Below are positions 1 through 8,899 of a DNA stretch of 64,000 nucleotides, one piece after another. Source of the DNA: Pirellulaceae bacterium (GTDB taxonomy: Bacteria > Planctomycetota > Planctomycetia > Pirellulales > Pirellulaceae); the NCBI GenBank assembly GCA_026004795.1, contig BPJV01000002.1:248001-312000 (forward strand), given 5' to 3'. Below the pieces are notes generated by a model that was not told the DNA's origin, did no database searches, and worked only from the letters and a program-made list of their open reading frames with translations. Every line of letters starts with the position of its first letter. Positions within the stretch are counted from its first letter, which is position 1. The position numbers and the translations under genes were made by a program.

Positions 1-459
1 CATAGCTCTGCCGCCATTTGCGGGCCGCGGCCATAACCAATCGACGTGCGAGTCGATCACCATGATGTCCCCGGGACGAAATCGCTCATTCAACCCACCG
101 GCAGCATTGGTAGCGATCAGCAACGACGCCCCCAGGCGATGGGCCAAATGGGCGACGAACCCCAGATCGCGGTTGCCGTACCCTTCATAGCGATGACACC
201 GTCCCTGAAAGACGACAACTGGCATAGCCCCCAGATAACCAAGCACTAAATTGCCGGCATGTCCATCGACACGCGGGCACGGCATGCCGGGAATCTCGGC
301 GTAGGGGATGATTGAACGATGAGCGATGCGGTCGGCCAAGCCCCCCAGGCCGCTGCCCAAGATCAAGGCCACTTGGGGTTGAAACCACCGCCGCGTCTCG
401 ATGGCCTCGACCGCCTGTTCCAGTCGATCTTCCACTTCGTGGTTTCCTCCGCGAAGCAT
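1..459 (-). CDS. Purine nucleoside phosphorylase, second tandem copy (3' end outside window)
   Basis: Phosphorolyses purine nucleosides to base and ribose-1-phosphate in the cytosol. Reading the minus strand from an ATG at 459 gives about 153 residues that run off the window edge. The family marks are visible: the phosphate-binding loop ILGSGLG near residue 34, GRCHRYEG near residue 87 and TNAAGG near residue 118. An in-frame GTG at 435, preceded by GGAGGA, is an alternative start. The ATG overlaps the TGA of the upstream phosphorylase gene by one base, so the two are translationally coupled. The proteins are homologous but clearly diverged, so this is an old duplication. The truncation is due to the window only. 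Confidence 0.85.
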   Translation of the reverse strand, partial: MLRGGNHEVEDRLEQAVEAIETRRWFQPQVALILGSGLGGLADRIAHRSIIPYAEIPGMPCPRVDGHAGNLVLGYLGAMPVVVFQGRCHRYEGYGNRDLGFVAHLAHRLGASLLIATNAAGGLNERFRPGDIMVIDSHVDWLWPRPANGGRAM

Positions 460-1301
460 CAATCCTGCAGTTTCCGCCGACGTTCGTGCTCCAAAATGCC
501 CATCACGATGGCTCGCAAACGCGGTTCCGCCTCGTTGGCCACCTGAATGATCCGCTGGACATCGGCCGGTTGCAGTGCATCGGGAAGGCACATGTCCGTG
601 ACGACGGACAGGCCAACGCACCGCAAGCCGCTGTGAACGGCAACAATTACTTCGGGCACTGTCGACATCCCGACCACATCGGCACCGATCATTCGCAGAA
701 AGCGATACTCGGCCCGGGTCTCGAGGTTGGGACCAGCCACGGCCACGAAAACACCACGATGCGCCGAGAAATCATGCCGCCGTGCGATCTCCAGCGCGAG
801 TTCGATCAGCTCTTGGTCATAAGGCTGGGACATGTCGGGGAAACGCGGCCCCAAGCGATCGTCGTTGATGCCGATCAGAGGATTATCTCCCATCAGGTTG
901 ATATGATCATCGAGGACGACGATGTCCCCTTCTTTGAAGAAAGGATTCATTCCTCCGGCGGCGTTGGTAACCATTAGCAACTCGGCCTGCATCGCTTTGA
1001 AAACGCGCACCGGCAAAGTGATTTGTTTCAGCGGATAACCTTCGTACATGTGGAATCGGCCATCCATAGCCATGATGGGCAAACCGCAGAGCGTTCCGCA
1101 CAACAACCTACCGCGGTGGCTGGTGGCCGTCGATTTGGGAAAATGAGGAATCGACTCGTAATCTAACTCGGCTTGAATATCGATATGCTCGACCAACGGC
1201 CCGAGTCCGGTTCCCAGAATAATGCCGGCAAAAGGCTGGTGATCCCATTGGCCGCGAATGTGCTCCACAGCCTCCTGGATTTGTCCATACAATTCCAACA
1301 T
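459..1301 (-). CDS. Purine nucleoside phosphorylase
   Basis: Inosine/guanosine phosphorylase of the trimeric PNP/MTAP family (280 aa, normal length), acting in purine salvage. Visible motifs are GTGLG (residues 30-34, phosphate loop), GRFHMYEG (81-88), TNAAGG (112-117), AGPNLETRAEY (about 188-198) and GMSTVPE (about 210), together the classical PNP signature. It is the first gene of a tandem pair whose second copy starts within its stop codon. The two copies may differ in substrate (6-oxopurine nucleosides versus methylthioadenosine), but the sequence alone does not settle which does what. Confidence 0.92.
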   Translation of the reverse strand: MLELYGQIQEAVEHIRGQWDHQPFAGIILGTGLGPLVEHIDIQAELDYESIPHFPKSTATSHRGRLLCGTLCGLPIMAMDGRFHMYEGYPLKQITLPVRVFKAMQAELLMVTNAAGGMNPFFKEGDIVVLDDHINLMGDNPLIGINDDRLGPRFPDMSQPYDQELIELALEIARRHDFSAHRGVFVAVAGPNLETRAEYRFLRMIGADVVGMSTVPEVIVAVHSGLRCVGLSVVTDMCLPDALQPADVQRIIQVANEAEPRLRAIVMGILEHERRRKLQD

Positions 1302-1411
1302 CGATGACCATCCTTTCCCAAGGATTTGCGTGAATGGATGCGTTCCCCCCCGTGGAAGGGCGACGGCACAACGAATCTTTCACCCTGTCGACTTCTCGTT
1401 AAGAGGAGGCA

Positions 1412-2715
1412 TTATAGCCGCCCGGCAGCAGGCAAACACCGGTTCACGGCGGAGAAGCCGGACGGATCGCCTCCGCCGAAGTACTTGCTAATTCCTGCTG
1501 CACGCGCCTCCACGATTCGCCGCCCAATCTCCAGGCTGGCCGTGGCCGCCGGACTGGGGAGCGTTGCACACATGGACCATACGTGGCCCGGTTACCCACA
1601 AGAAGTCGTCGATCAGACCTCCCGTCGGCAGCGAGGGCTTGGGCGCGAACGCCGGCGCGGGCGGGAACCAGATCTTCACTGCGAACCTCTGGGATCAAAC
1701 GCTGCAGGGCGCGGACGAAGGCCGATTTGCTCAACGAACGTACCACCTCGCCCACCCCCATGCTCCAGTACTTCCCTGCCAGCTTCAGAAAGCCCGGATA
1801 ACTGAGCGACTCCAGCAGCTCGCTCAAGTTGACCTCCGACCACGAGTACCCTTCGCGAGCTAGAGCGAATACCGCGTTGGGTCCACACTCGACTTGTCCG
1901 GTGACCATCCGCGTGAAGTGAACTCCCAGAAAGGGAAAACGAGGATCCGGAACCGGGTAGATCAAATTGCGACAAAGATAGCGTCGCGGCGGGATCAGTT
2001 CATAGTACTCGCCACGAAACGGCACAATCTTCGCCGGCGGTGTGAGGCCCGCCATCCGCGCCAGTCGATCGCTGTACAACCCCGCACAAGCCACCAGGAA
2101 ACCAACTTCGAAGCGGCTGGTTGGGGTAGCGATACGTACCTGGCGGTCCGTCGCCTCGATGTGGACGACAGGTTGATTGAGATGGATGGTGCCGCCGGCA
2201 TGGCGAATCAACTCGGCCAGCTTTTCACACACGGCCGGATAATCCACGATCCCGGCATCGGGCACATGAATCGCCTCCACACCTGCCACATGCGGCTCGA
2301 GTTCGCGCAGCCGCGCCGCATCGATCATCTCACAACGAACCTCATTCTCAGTTCCCCGTTCGAAGATGGCGGCCAACCGAGTGCGCTCGGCCTCTGAGAC
2401 AGCGACGATCACTTTACCGCACACTTCATGGCGGATTCCGTGTTCTTGGCAGAACTGCACCATTGCCGCACGACCGATACGGCAAGTCTGCGCCTTCAGG
2501 GACCCGGGTTTGTAATAGATACCTGAGTGAAGGACGCCAGAGTTCCTACCCGACTGGTGCCTGGCCAACCCCGCCTCTTTTTCAAGGACATGCACTGTCG
2601 CATCGGGAAATGCTTGGGTCAACCGCCAGGCGGTAGCCAGGCCGACGATTCCTCCGCCGATGACCGCAAAGTCACCGTTGATGGCCGCTGATCTCTGGGT
2701 CGCGATGCTCGCCAT
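1412..2715 (-). CDS. lhgO: L-2-hydroxyglutarate oxidase (LhgO-like), two frameshifts near the 3' end
   Basis: FAD-dependent oxidase of the DAO fold that converts L-2-hydroxyglutarate to 2-oxoglutarate. The N-terminus has the dinucleotide-binding motif GGGIVGLATAWRL (about residues 19-31), then HQSGRNSGVLHSGIYY, the LhgO hallmark. The frame is lost after RAGVRAQALAADG. The expected continuation, GLIDDFLWVTGPRMVHVCNA, lies in a second frame, and SPAATASLEIGRRIVEA lies in a third, ending at TAA 1412-1414. One base too many in the C-run at 1621-1623 and one in the G-run at 1556-1559 would explain both shifts; the repaired protein is 433 aa. Without repair the original frame ends at 1444 with a nonsense tail. 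It could be a genuine pseudogene, but homopolymer consensus errors are likelier. Confidence 0.85.
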
Positions 2716-2769
2716 TGGAAACCTGCTCCTGCAATACTTAGGTGGCGTTTTGGGACGAGGTCGCGGGGG

Positions 2770-4780
2770 TTAGCTCCCGGCAAAGGGCCAGCAAAGGGGG
2801 ATCAAGATCAACGCGACCGTGCTGACGAGAAGGGTCAAAGGGAAGCCAGCGCGAATGTAGTCGATCGGTCGATACCCACCAGGCCCCATGACCATCAAGT
2901 TCGTTTGATAGCCAATTGGCGACATGAAACTTAGCGACGCGGCCATGGTGACACCCATGATAAATGGACGCGGGGAGACATCGAGCTGAGCCGCCAAACT
3001 GAGGGCCACTCCCGTCATCGAGGCTGCCACGGCAACGTTGCTCATCATCTCCGTAAACATGAGCGTGATTCCAAACAAGAGGACCAGGGCCAAGTAGGGA
3101 TGATCGCCGATACCACGAATCAAGCCGTGGGCGATCAGGTCCGTCGCGCCGCAATCGTACAGGGCGCGCCCCACCCCAATCGCTGCGCCCACTGTCAACA
3201 ACATGGGGAAGTCCAACGCCCGTCCCCGCGCATCGGCACTGGACAGGCAACCACAACCGAGCATGGCAAGCGCGGCGACCAGAATCGCCAGGGGCCGGTG
3301 AAAGGGCGAGCTTGGCCCCCTGCCGCTTGTGGATCGACCCCACCCGAGGAACTCCACCGCCGGGACGGCGAACAACCACAGGATCAACCCGACTGCCAGG
3401 CCAATGGCCCAAGCGGCCTTGTGATGACGGCGAGCGTCACCATCCTCGACACCACTGACAAGATAGAAATCCGGTTCATTGCGAAACGCACGGACGAAAC
3501 CGGATTGCGTCTGCAGCAGCAGGGGTATCGCCAGGGGCCAGCTCGATGTCGCCAATCCTTCTTGGGCAAAACGCTCTCCATTGCGGTGCACGGCAACCAC
3601 GGCGGCCCCATAGTGCTGGCGGAAGTTCGCGTCGCGAATCGTCATCCCGACCAGTGGTGACGAAGGACTGAGTACCACTTCGACGAGCGTTCTCCCCGGT
3701 GCGACGCCCGCCGGCGAATCGTACTGATGGTCGACAGCCGGAGACGAGCCCCTGGATCTTTTCCAAATCGACGATCGTCGATACGACGCCGGTAAAAACC
3801 AACCGATCATTGGCGTAGATGCGATCACTGGGAGCCACCGGAGTAATCACTTCACCACCTCGGTCAATCTCGATCAAAAACAGACCGGGTAGGTGACGCA
3901 GGCCCCCTTGCTCCACCGTCTTACCCACCAGTTGGCAGTTCTCAGTGACCAACATCTCCACCAAGTACTCGCGCCGACGCTCTCCCAAACTGTCCAACAG
4001 TTCACGTCGGTCGGGCATCAGGCGGCGGCCGATCCATACCAACCAAATCGCACCAACGATCGCCCCCGGCACGCCAATCCAGGAGATGTCGGTCATCGAC
4101 ATGGGGCGTAGCTCAGCGGCGTGGCGGCGCATCCAGGCACGATGATTGCGCCAATCTTGCTTGCCAGTGGCGGCCCCTTGATCCATGGACCCACTCTCCG
4201 CTGATCCTGCCCCTTTCTCCGCTGGTCCAGCACTGGCCAACGTTACCTCCATCTCGCTGAATACGTCGCGCAAGGTCCCATTGACCACCAGATTGGTGCT
4301 GGTCCCGACCAAGGTGCACGTGCCGCCTAAGATGGCGAAGTAGCTGACCGGCAACAACAACTTCGAAGGCGATACCTGTCGACTGCGACACCACTGAATA
4401 AGCAACGGCATGAGCATGGCGACGATCGCGGTGTTGAGCAGAAACGCACTGCTGGTGATCACCACCAAGGCTAAACGTCCCAACGCCTCGCGCTCGGTCC
4501 GCAAAGTGCCTAGCAACCACCGACTCATCGCATCCAATACGCCCGATGTCCGTAGTGCTGCCGAGACGATTAGCAGGCCACCGATGGCGATGACCGCTGG
4601 ATCCGAAAGCGATTGCCATGCCCGCTCTGGTTTGATGACACCAGCGATCACCAACCAAGTTAAGGCGCCGACAAAAAGCACCTCCGTCGGCGCGTTGCGG
4701 CGAGTCGCCATCACCAGAAACACTCCCAGGACGGTGAGCAATGCGATAGCAATCTGAAGGTTCGGCTGGTCTATGAACAT
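2770..4780 (-). CDS. SLC13/DASS-type permease with RCK_C domain, one frameshift
   Basis: Inner-membrane ion-coupled anion transporter of the divalent-anion:Na+ symporter/ArsB-like type; the substrate cannot be told from sequence. The first half (from ATG 4780) has membrane helices, the motif GGTCTLVGTSTNLVVNG, and a soluble TrkA_C-like segment ending IVDLEKIQG. The second half, in another frame, starts SPAVDHQYDSP, holds a second TrkA_C segment (VVLSPSSPLVGMTIRDANF) and then more helices including FMSPIGYQTNLMVMGPGGY. The halves join into one 669-aa protein if one base is removed from the run cccc at 3749-3752. The two-bundle arrangement with central regulatory domains is normal for this family, so both halves belong to one gene. 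Confidence 0.82.
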
Positions 4781-5165
4781 GGCGAGTTATGCTCTCTCCG
4801 ATCCGCGCGTACAGGTGGCGACGTTGCAGGTATTCGGCAGTGAATTGTCGGCTGGCAAGCGCCAGTTCCTCATTCCCTGCACCACTGGAATCATCCTTAG
4901 TACCGTAATCGGCCTTACGTTGCACAGTGTCCGCACGAATCTTCAAGCGTGCGAAATCCCACGCCCATCACTGTAAAAACGAGGGGCCTGGGAAGACTGG
5001 GACAAGAGAAAAAAACGGTCGATCCGATAGAGTATGCTGACCAGGCAATTTAAACCAGCGGTCTCCACGATCTGCCTGCCTTGCCCCACGAAGCAGTGGA
5101 GACCATGGATTTCCCACCCTTCCCTATCCAACCTACGTTCAATGTTCGATGGAGCGACTAGCAAT
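4781..5165. other. Intergenic region, divergent genes
   Basis: About 385 bases between the divergently transcribed permease gene (minus) and the proline-rich protein gene (plus). It should hold both promoters. Short open frames here have no recognisable motifs, and I could not pick a convincing -35/-10 pair. Confidence 0.4.
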
Positions 5166-6656
5166 ATGAACATGTGGATGCACTATATCCGGAAATATAC
5201 CCGTCATCTGATTACCACCTCGTTACTGTCCAGCAGTACCGCCCTTGCTCACGATCTTCCTCACTACTTCCCCACCATCCACCTCGGGATGCAGACGGAT
5301 TGTTTTCACGAATCGTCACCTCGCCTCCTGGAGTTCCCGGAAGCGGACACTCCGGCTTGGCAGGAAACGGCGGTGATACAGTCGAGGGATCATCGAGAAG
5401 ATCAACAAGCGGCGGTGCCCGCGCCGATCGTCGGCCACAAGCCACAACCAGACAAGGAAGCCGTCCCGGGCCGGCGACCACCATCCAGTACGCTCACCGT
5501 GCTCCCACCCGATCCTGGTCAACCTCCCGTTCCCCCTCCGCCAGTTTACCAAGCCCCGATTCGGCTATTGGAATCGGCGCCAGTGGTGGTCAAAAGCCCA
5601 TCGCCACCCCCACGCCCTCTTTCGTCGTCAGGACAAACCACGAAACCCGGCGGTTCGCGCGTACTCTTGCACGTCATGCGGCCTGACGAAGGGGAACCTC
5701 CCCGACCTGCTCGCCGGCAGCCGAATCCGTCCCTCTGGGTAGTGCTTCCTCCTGACCAGGGAGTGCCTCCCAGTCCAAACACTACCGTCGCCGCGCAGCC
5801 ATCCGAAGACCACCGATCCGGTGCAGCGGCAGCATCATCCGAAGAGTATCGGGCCTACGACTGGACCGCCATGGATGAGGATGCTCAGGCGCCGCGGATA
5901 TCGAAAAAGAGCCGGCCCTCGACAGCTAGCAACGACAAGCAACACGGTGGAGAAGACGGAATGATCGCCCTCATCCTCCTGCCCTCCACTCCCTCCTGGT
6001 CCACTGCCGATGTGGTCGCTGCCTGGGAAGAGGCCGAATGTCGGCTTTACAATTTCGTTCATTCCCATACTTTCCCCGACATGGCACGACGGACGGGACA
6101 GCTTCTGGGACAGCTCGCTGGCCACGCTACCCCCGCCCGTCCTGGCGGGCAACGCCCCGAGCCCACTTCCGCCGAGCCGACGCGCTGCGGCGCGCCGCAG
6201 GAGTTGGCCCGAGAGAATCCGCGTCCGGTCGCCCGCATTCGCCTCACGGCGCTATTCTGGGAGAACGAAAAGCAGGGAAGAACCATCAGCCCCGTGGCGC
6301 CGTGGAACATGGCTCAGGTACTTCTCTCTAGGGACCTTGGGGTAGCAGACTGGATTGAGGGTGATTTGCCGGTGCCAAGTGCTGCCGCCGATGCGGAGGC
6401 CACCACACCTGCTTCGGTTCCCCGGCTGCTGGGCAAGCAGGCGCCCGCGGCAGACGCACCAGAAGCCGCCCAAGCCGAAATCACCACACAAATTCCGGCG
6501 GAGCTGGCCCAGAGTCTCGCGGGCCAGGAACTGGTTCACCGCCTTTGGAGCTGGATGCATCGCGTTTTGAACGAGTTACCGAAAGACACAAGTCCTTGGC
6601 GAGCCTACCTGTCACCTGCTCGCACGGCGGCCATGCGATTATTGGACGTGCGTTAG
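5166..6656 (+). CDS. Exported proline-rich protein with three PD-G-PP repeats, unknown function
   Basis: I do not recognise the family. The chosen ATG (GGAG 12 bases upstream) opens a signal-peptide-like stretch, MNMWMHYIRKYTRHLITTSL and on to STALA. An in-frame upstream extension to 5034 is possible. Residues about 60-300 are disordered and rich in Pro, Ser and Arg. Three degenerate copies of the pattern V-[LM]-x-P-D-x-G-x-P-P-x-P occur at about 5494-5540 (VLPPDPGQPPVPPP), 5672-5712 (VMRPDEGEPPRPA) and 5734-5776 (VLPPDQGVPPSPN). The C-terminal third looks partly helical (LAQSLAGQELVHRLWSWMHR). The protein is 496 aa. Composition suggests a periplasmic or envelope-spanning linker, but no function can be assigned. 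The gene stands alone on the plus strand between two minus-strand operons. Confidence 0.6.
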   Translation: MNMWMHYIRKYTRHLITTSLLSSSTALAHDLPHYFPTIHLGMQTDCFHESSPRLLEFPEADTPAWQETAVIQSRDHREDQQAAVPAPIVGHKPQPDKEAVPGRRPPSSTLTVLPPDPGQPPVPPPPVYQAPIRLLESAPVVVKSPSPPPRPLSSSGQTTKPGGSRVLLHVMRPDEGEPPRPARRQPNPSLWVVLPPDQGVPPSPNTTVAAQPSEDHRSGAAAASSEEYRAYDWTAMDEDAQAPRISKKSRPSTASNDKQHGGEDGMIALILLPSTPSWSTADVVAAWEEAECRLYNFVHSHTFPDMARRTGQLLGQLAGHATPARPGGQRPEPTSAEPTRCGAPQELARENPRPVARIRLTALFWENEKQGRTISPVAPWNMAQVLLSRDLGVADWIEGDLPVPSAAADAEATTPASVPRLLGKQAPAADAPEAAQAEITTQIPAELAQSLAGQELVHRLWSWMHRVLNELPKDTSPWRAYLSPARTAAMRLLDVR

Positions 6657-6836
6657 CAGAACGGTCGGTAGCCACCAAAGGCGCCGGCGGCACCGTCCTC
6701 GCCTCTGGTGGCAACCATCGCCACCATTGAAGAGCATTGGGCACAACAGGCTTGACGAAACTCTCCCGCGCTCCCCTGGCGGCCCCCATCGACTGTCGCC
6801 GAACGCCGAGTCCACGTTCCCGCCTGTTGTGCCTTT

Positions 6837-7472
6837 CTACCGAGAAGGGTCTTCCTCGATATCGTCGAGGCCGATTTCCTCGATGGGGGTTTCCAGTATT
6901 CGCTCCACCTCATCATCACTCTCCATGCCGATGCCCTGCTGATGGACCATGGCGGCACTCTGGCCGGCCTCACTCGGCTCGGTGCACGGCTTGTTAGTGG
7001 GAGCCACCACGAGGACGAAATCACGAACCGCAACGACCTCGACCCGCTGTCCCGCCTCGACGATTCCCGTCTGCGCGATGGCCGGAAAACGACGCCCGCC
7101 AATGCGCAGTTCACCGCTAGGCAATAAAGGAAACTCGGCGACGACCACCGTCCCCAACAACGTATTCCACGAACGATCCTTGGTGGCCGGCGTTGCTGTT
7201 GAGGGGGGAGGGCGCAAGATGACACGGCGGCCGATCGGGGTTCGCGGCCACAACTTCATCGCCAAAAGAATCAACAGGGGGACGGAGACGAAAAGGGCGA
7301 ACAGCAAGATTTGCCCGGCCAACAGGCTCGACCGGAAGGCGAACAGGATGCTGGCCACCGCGCTGGCCGATCCAAGAACGACTAGCAAGCCGCCAGATGG
7401 AACGAAGATATCAACCAGGACCAGAATCACGGCGACTACGTAGAGCACGATGGCCAGGTAGAGTGGTTCCAT
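6837..7472 (-). CDS. NfeD-like membrane protein
   Basis: Short-type NfeD homologue (211 aa) with several transmembrane segments in the first 80 residues (LYLAIVLYVVAVILVLVDIF; LLAGQILLFALFVSVPLLIL) followed by a soluble OB-fold/beta-barrel segment at about 105-160 (LLGTVVVAEFPLLPSGELRI, AGQRVEVVAVRDF). NfeD proteins partner with membrane SPFH/stomatin-type proteins or proteases in membrane quality control; no partner gene is adjacent here. The acidic tail (DDEVERILETPIEEIGLDDI) is extra. It starts 29 bases after the stop of the glycosyltransferase fusion and is probably the last gene of that operon. A strong AAGGGGG ribosome site precedes the ATG. Confidence 0.8.
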   Translation of the reverse strand: MEPLYLAIVLYVVAVILVLVDIFVPSGGLLVVLGSASAVASILFAFRSSLLAGQILLFALFVSVPLLILLAMKLWPRTPIGRRVILRPPPSTATPATKDRSWNTLLGTVVVAEFPLLPSGELRIGGRRFPAIAQTGIVEAGQRVEVVAVRDFVLVVAPTNKPCTEPSEAGQSAAMVHQQGIGMESDDEVERILETPIEEIGLDDIEEDPSR

Positions 7473-7501
7473 GCAAACGCCCCCTTACTACCTTGTCCGT
7501 A

Positions 7502-8899
7502 TCAGTGCCATAAGCCATGGCGATACCACGAGGCGAGCCGCGTAGGTGATATGCCACAATGATAGCCGAGGATGATCAGCTGGTTGAGCAACGTCGTCGC
7601 CAAGAACCCGCGGTGGTGCCATCGCCGCGCAGAAGTAAGCACTGGGTCCTCTGCCAAAACGATTTTGCCCCAGCGACCGGCACGACGCACAAGTTCATAA
7701 TCTTCCATGATCGGCCATGGTTGAACTCCTCCTAGGCGACGGAGAAGGGTGCGGCGGGCAAAGATTGCTTGATCGCCATACGGAAGCTTCCGTACCGCCG
7801 ACCGCCAGGCAACGGCTCGTTCGATCCACCGAGCAACCAACCGCGGACTATCGATGCGTAACGGAAAGGCTCCTAAGGCAACTTCGTTCTGGCCCGCAAG
7901 CTGCTCCACCCATGCCGGCCATTGGTCGGGAAGCAACGTGTCGGCATGCAGGAGCACCACGAATTTGCCGGTAGCCACCCGCAACGCAGCGTTAATCCTC
8001 GCTCCCCGGGGTACGGCGTTCACTAGGTAATAGGCTTGATGCTTCATCGCCGCGTCGCAGGTATCGGTGCTAAAGGAAGCGGAGGTGACCAAGATTTCCG
8101 CTTCTCGACTCTGCCTCCTGACCGTCGCCAGGCAGGAATCCAGATGCTCTTCCCGACCTCCCACCGGCACGATCACTGAGAATCTCGGCCTTTTCCTCAG
8201 TTGCGATTCCTGCCGTTGGTACCATACATCCAAGTCTTCCGGAAGGTCGACATCGCGGCGAGGGGGAAAGATGCCCAGGGGAATGCTCTCCCGCCGACGC
8301 AGTTGAGCAATCGTTTGCGCCAGCACCTGCGAGCTTCCCCAGGCAATGTCCTTGAACAAAGCATCGATCCACGTTGGTGGCGTACGGGAACGATCCGTGG
8401 TCACCGTACTGACAATGGCGGAGCCTTCCGGGCAAAAGCCGAGCAATACGTAGCCACCGTCGGTCGCCGGGATCAAGCAGACGCGATGATTGTCCAGCGT
8501 TGAGAAGACCTGCGCGATGGTCGCAGCATCCAACTGCGGGCAGTCGGTTCCGACGATGACGATCCGTTCGGCCCCCGACTCGATGGCCACTTGACTGGCG
8601 TGGCGCATCCGCTGTCCCAAGTCCCCTGTCGGTTGGCGGCGGTAATCCAGGTCCGCTCCGAATCGTGCCGCCATTTGATCCCCGGATGCTCCCGACACCC
8701 ATACTTGAACTTGGGCACCGATTCGATCGCGTACCTGTCGACACCAGCGCAAGGTGTGTTCGGTCAGTTGGCCATGCAAGCGCGCGGCTCCGTCGGCTCC
8801 CAGGGCCGGAATCAACCGCGTCTTGCACTTTCCGGCTGCGGGAAACCGGGCCATGACGAGGAGCCAATCGGTGGGGCAGTGCGACCTATTGGCGTCCAT
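7502..8899 (-). CDS. Fused TIGR04282 (DUF2064) and TIGR04283 glycosyltransferases, arsenosugar-type
   Basis: Two domains usually made as separate proteins are joined. Residues about 10-230 are a DUF2064/TIGR04282 nucleotidyl/glycosyltransferase-like domain (ARFPAAGKCKTRL, IVGTDCPQLD, TDGGYVLLGF). Residues about 245-465 are a TIGR04283 GT-A fold glycosyltransferase (FSVIVPVGGREEHLDSC, LLHADTLLP with a DxD-like HADT, MEDYELVRRAG). Both families are annotated as arsenosugar biosynthesis glycosyltransferases, a name that rests on gene neighbourhoods. The ATG at 8899 was chosen: it overlaps the upstream cyclase gene by 14 bases. An in-frame start at 8968 would add a non-conserved proline-rich lead. 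Co-transcription with an EboD-type cyclase suggests a modified cyclitol or sugar product. Confidence 0.85.
   Translation of the reverse strand: MDANRSHCPTDWLLVMARFPAAGKCKTRLIPALGADGAARLHGQLTEHTLRWCRQVRDRIGAQVQVWVSGASGDQMAARFGADLDYRRQPTGDLGQRMRHASQVAIESGAERIVIVGTDCPQLDAATIAQVFSTLDNHRVCLIPATDGGYVLLGFCPEGSAIVSTVTTDRSRTPPTWIDALFKDIAWGSSQVLAQTIAQLRRRESIPLGIFPPRRDVDLPEDLDVWYQRQESQLRKRPRFSVIVPVGGREEHLDSCLATVRRQSREAEILVTSASFSTDTCDAAMKHQAYYLVNAVPRGARINAALRVATGKFVVLLHADTLLPDQWPAWVEQLAGQNEVALGAFPLRIDSPRLVARWIERAVAWRSAVRKLPYGDQAIFARRTLLRRLGGVQPWPIMEDYELVRRAGRWGKIVLAEDPVLTSARRWHHRGFLATTLLNQLIILGYHCGISPTRLASWYRHGLWH

Noticed and set aside
312-977. Long plus-strand open frame over the phosphorylase gene
   Set aside because: It is the reverse of the well-supported PNP gene and has no family motif of its own.
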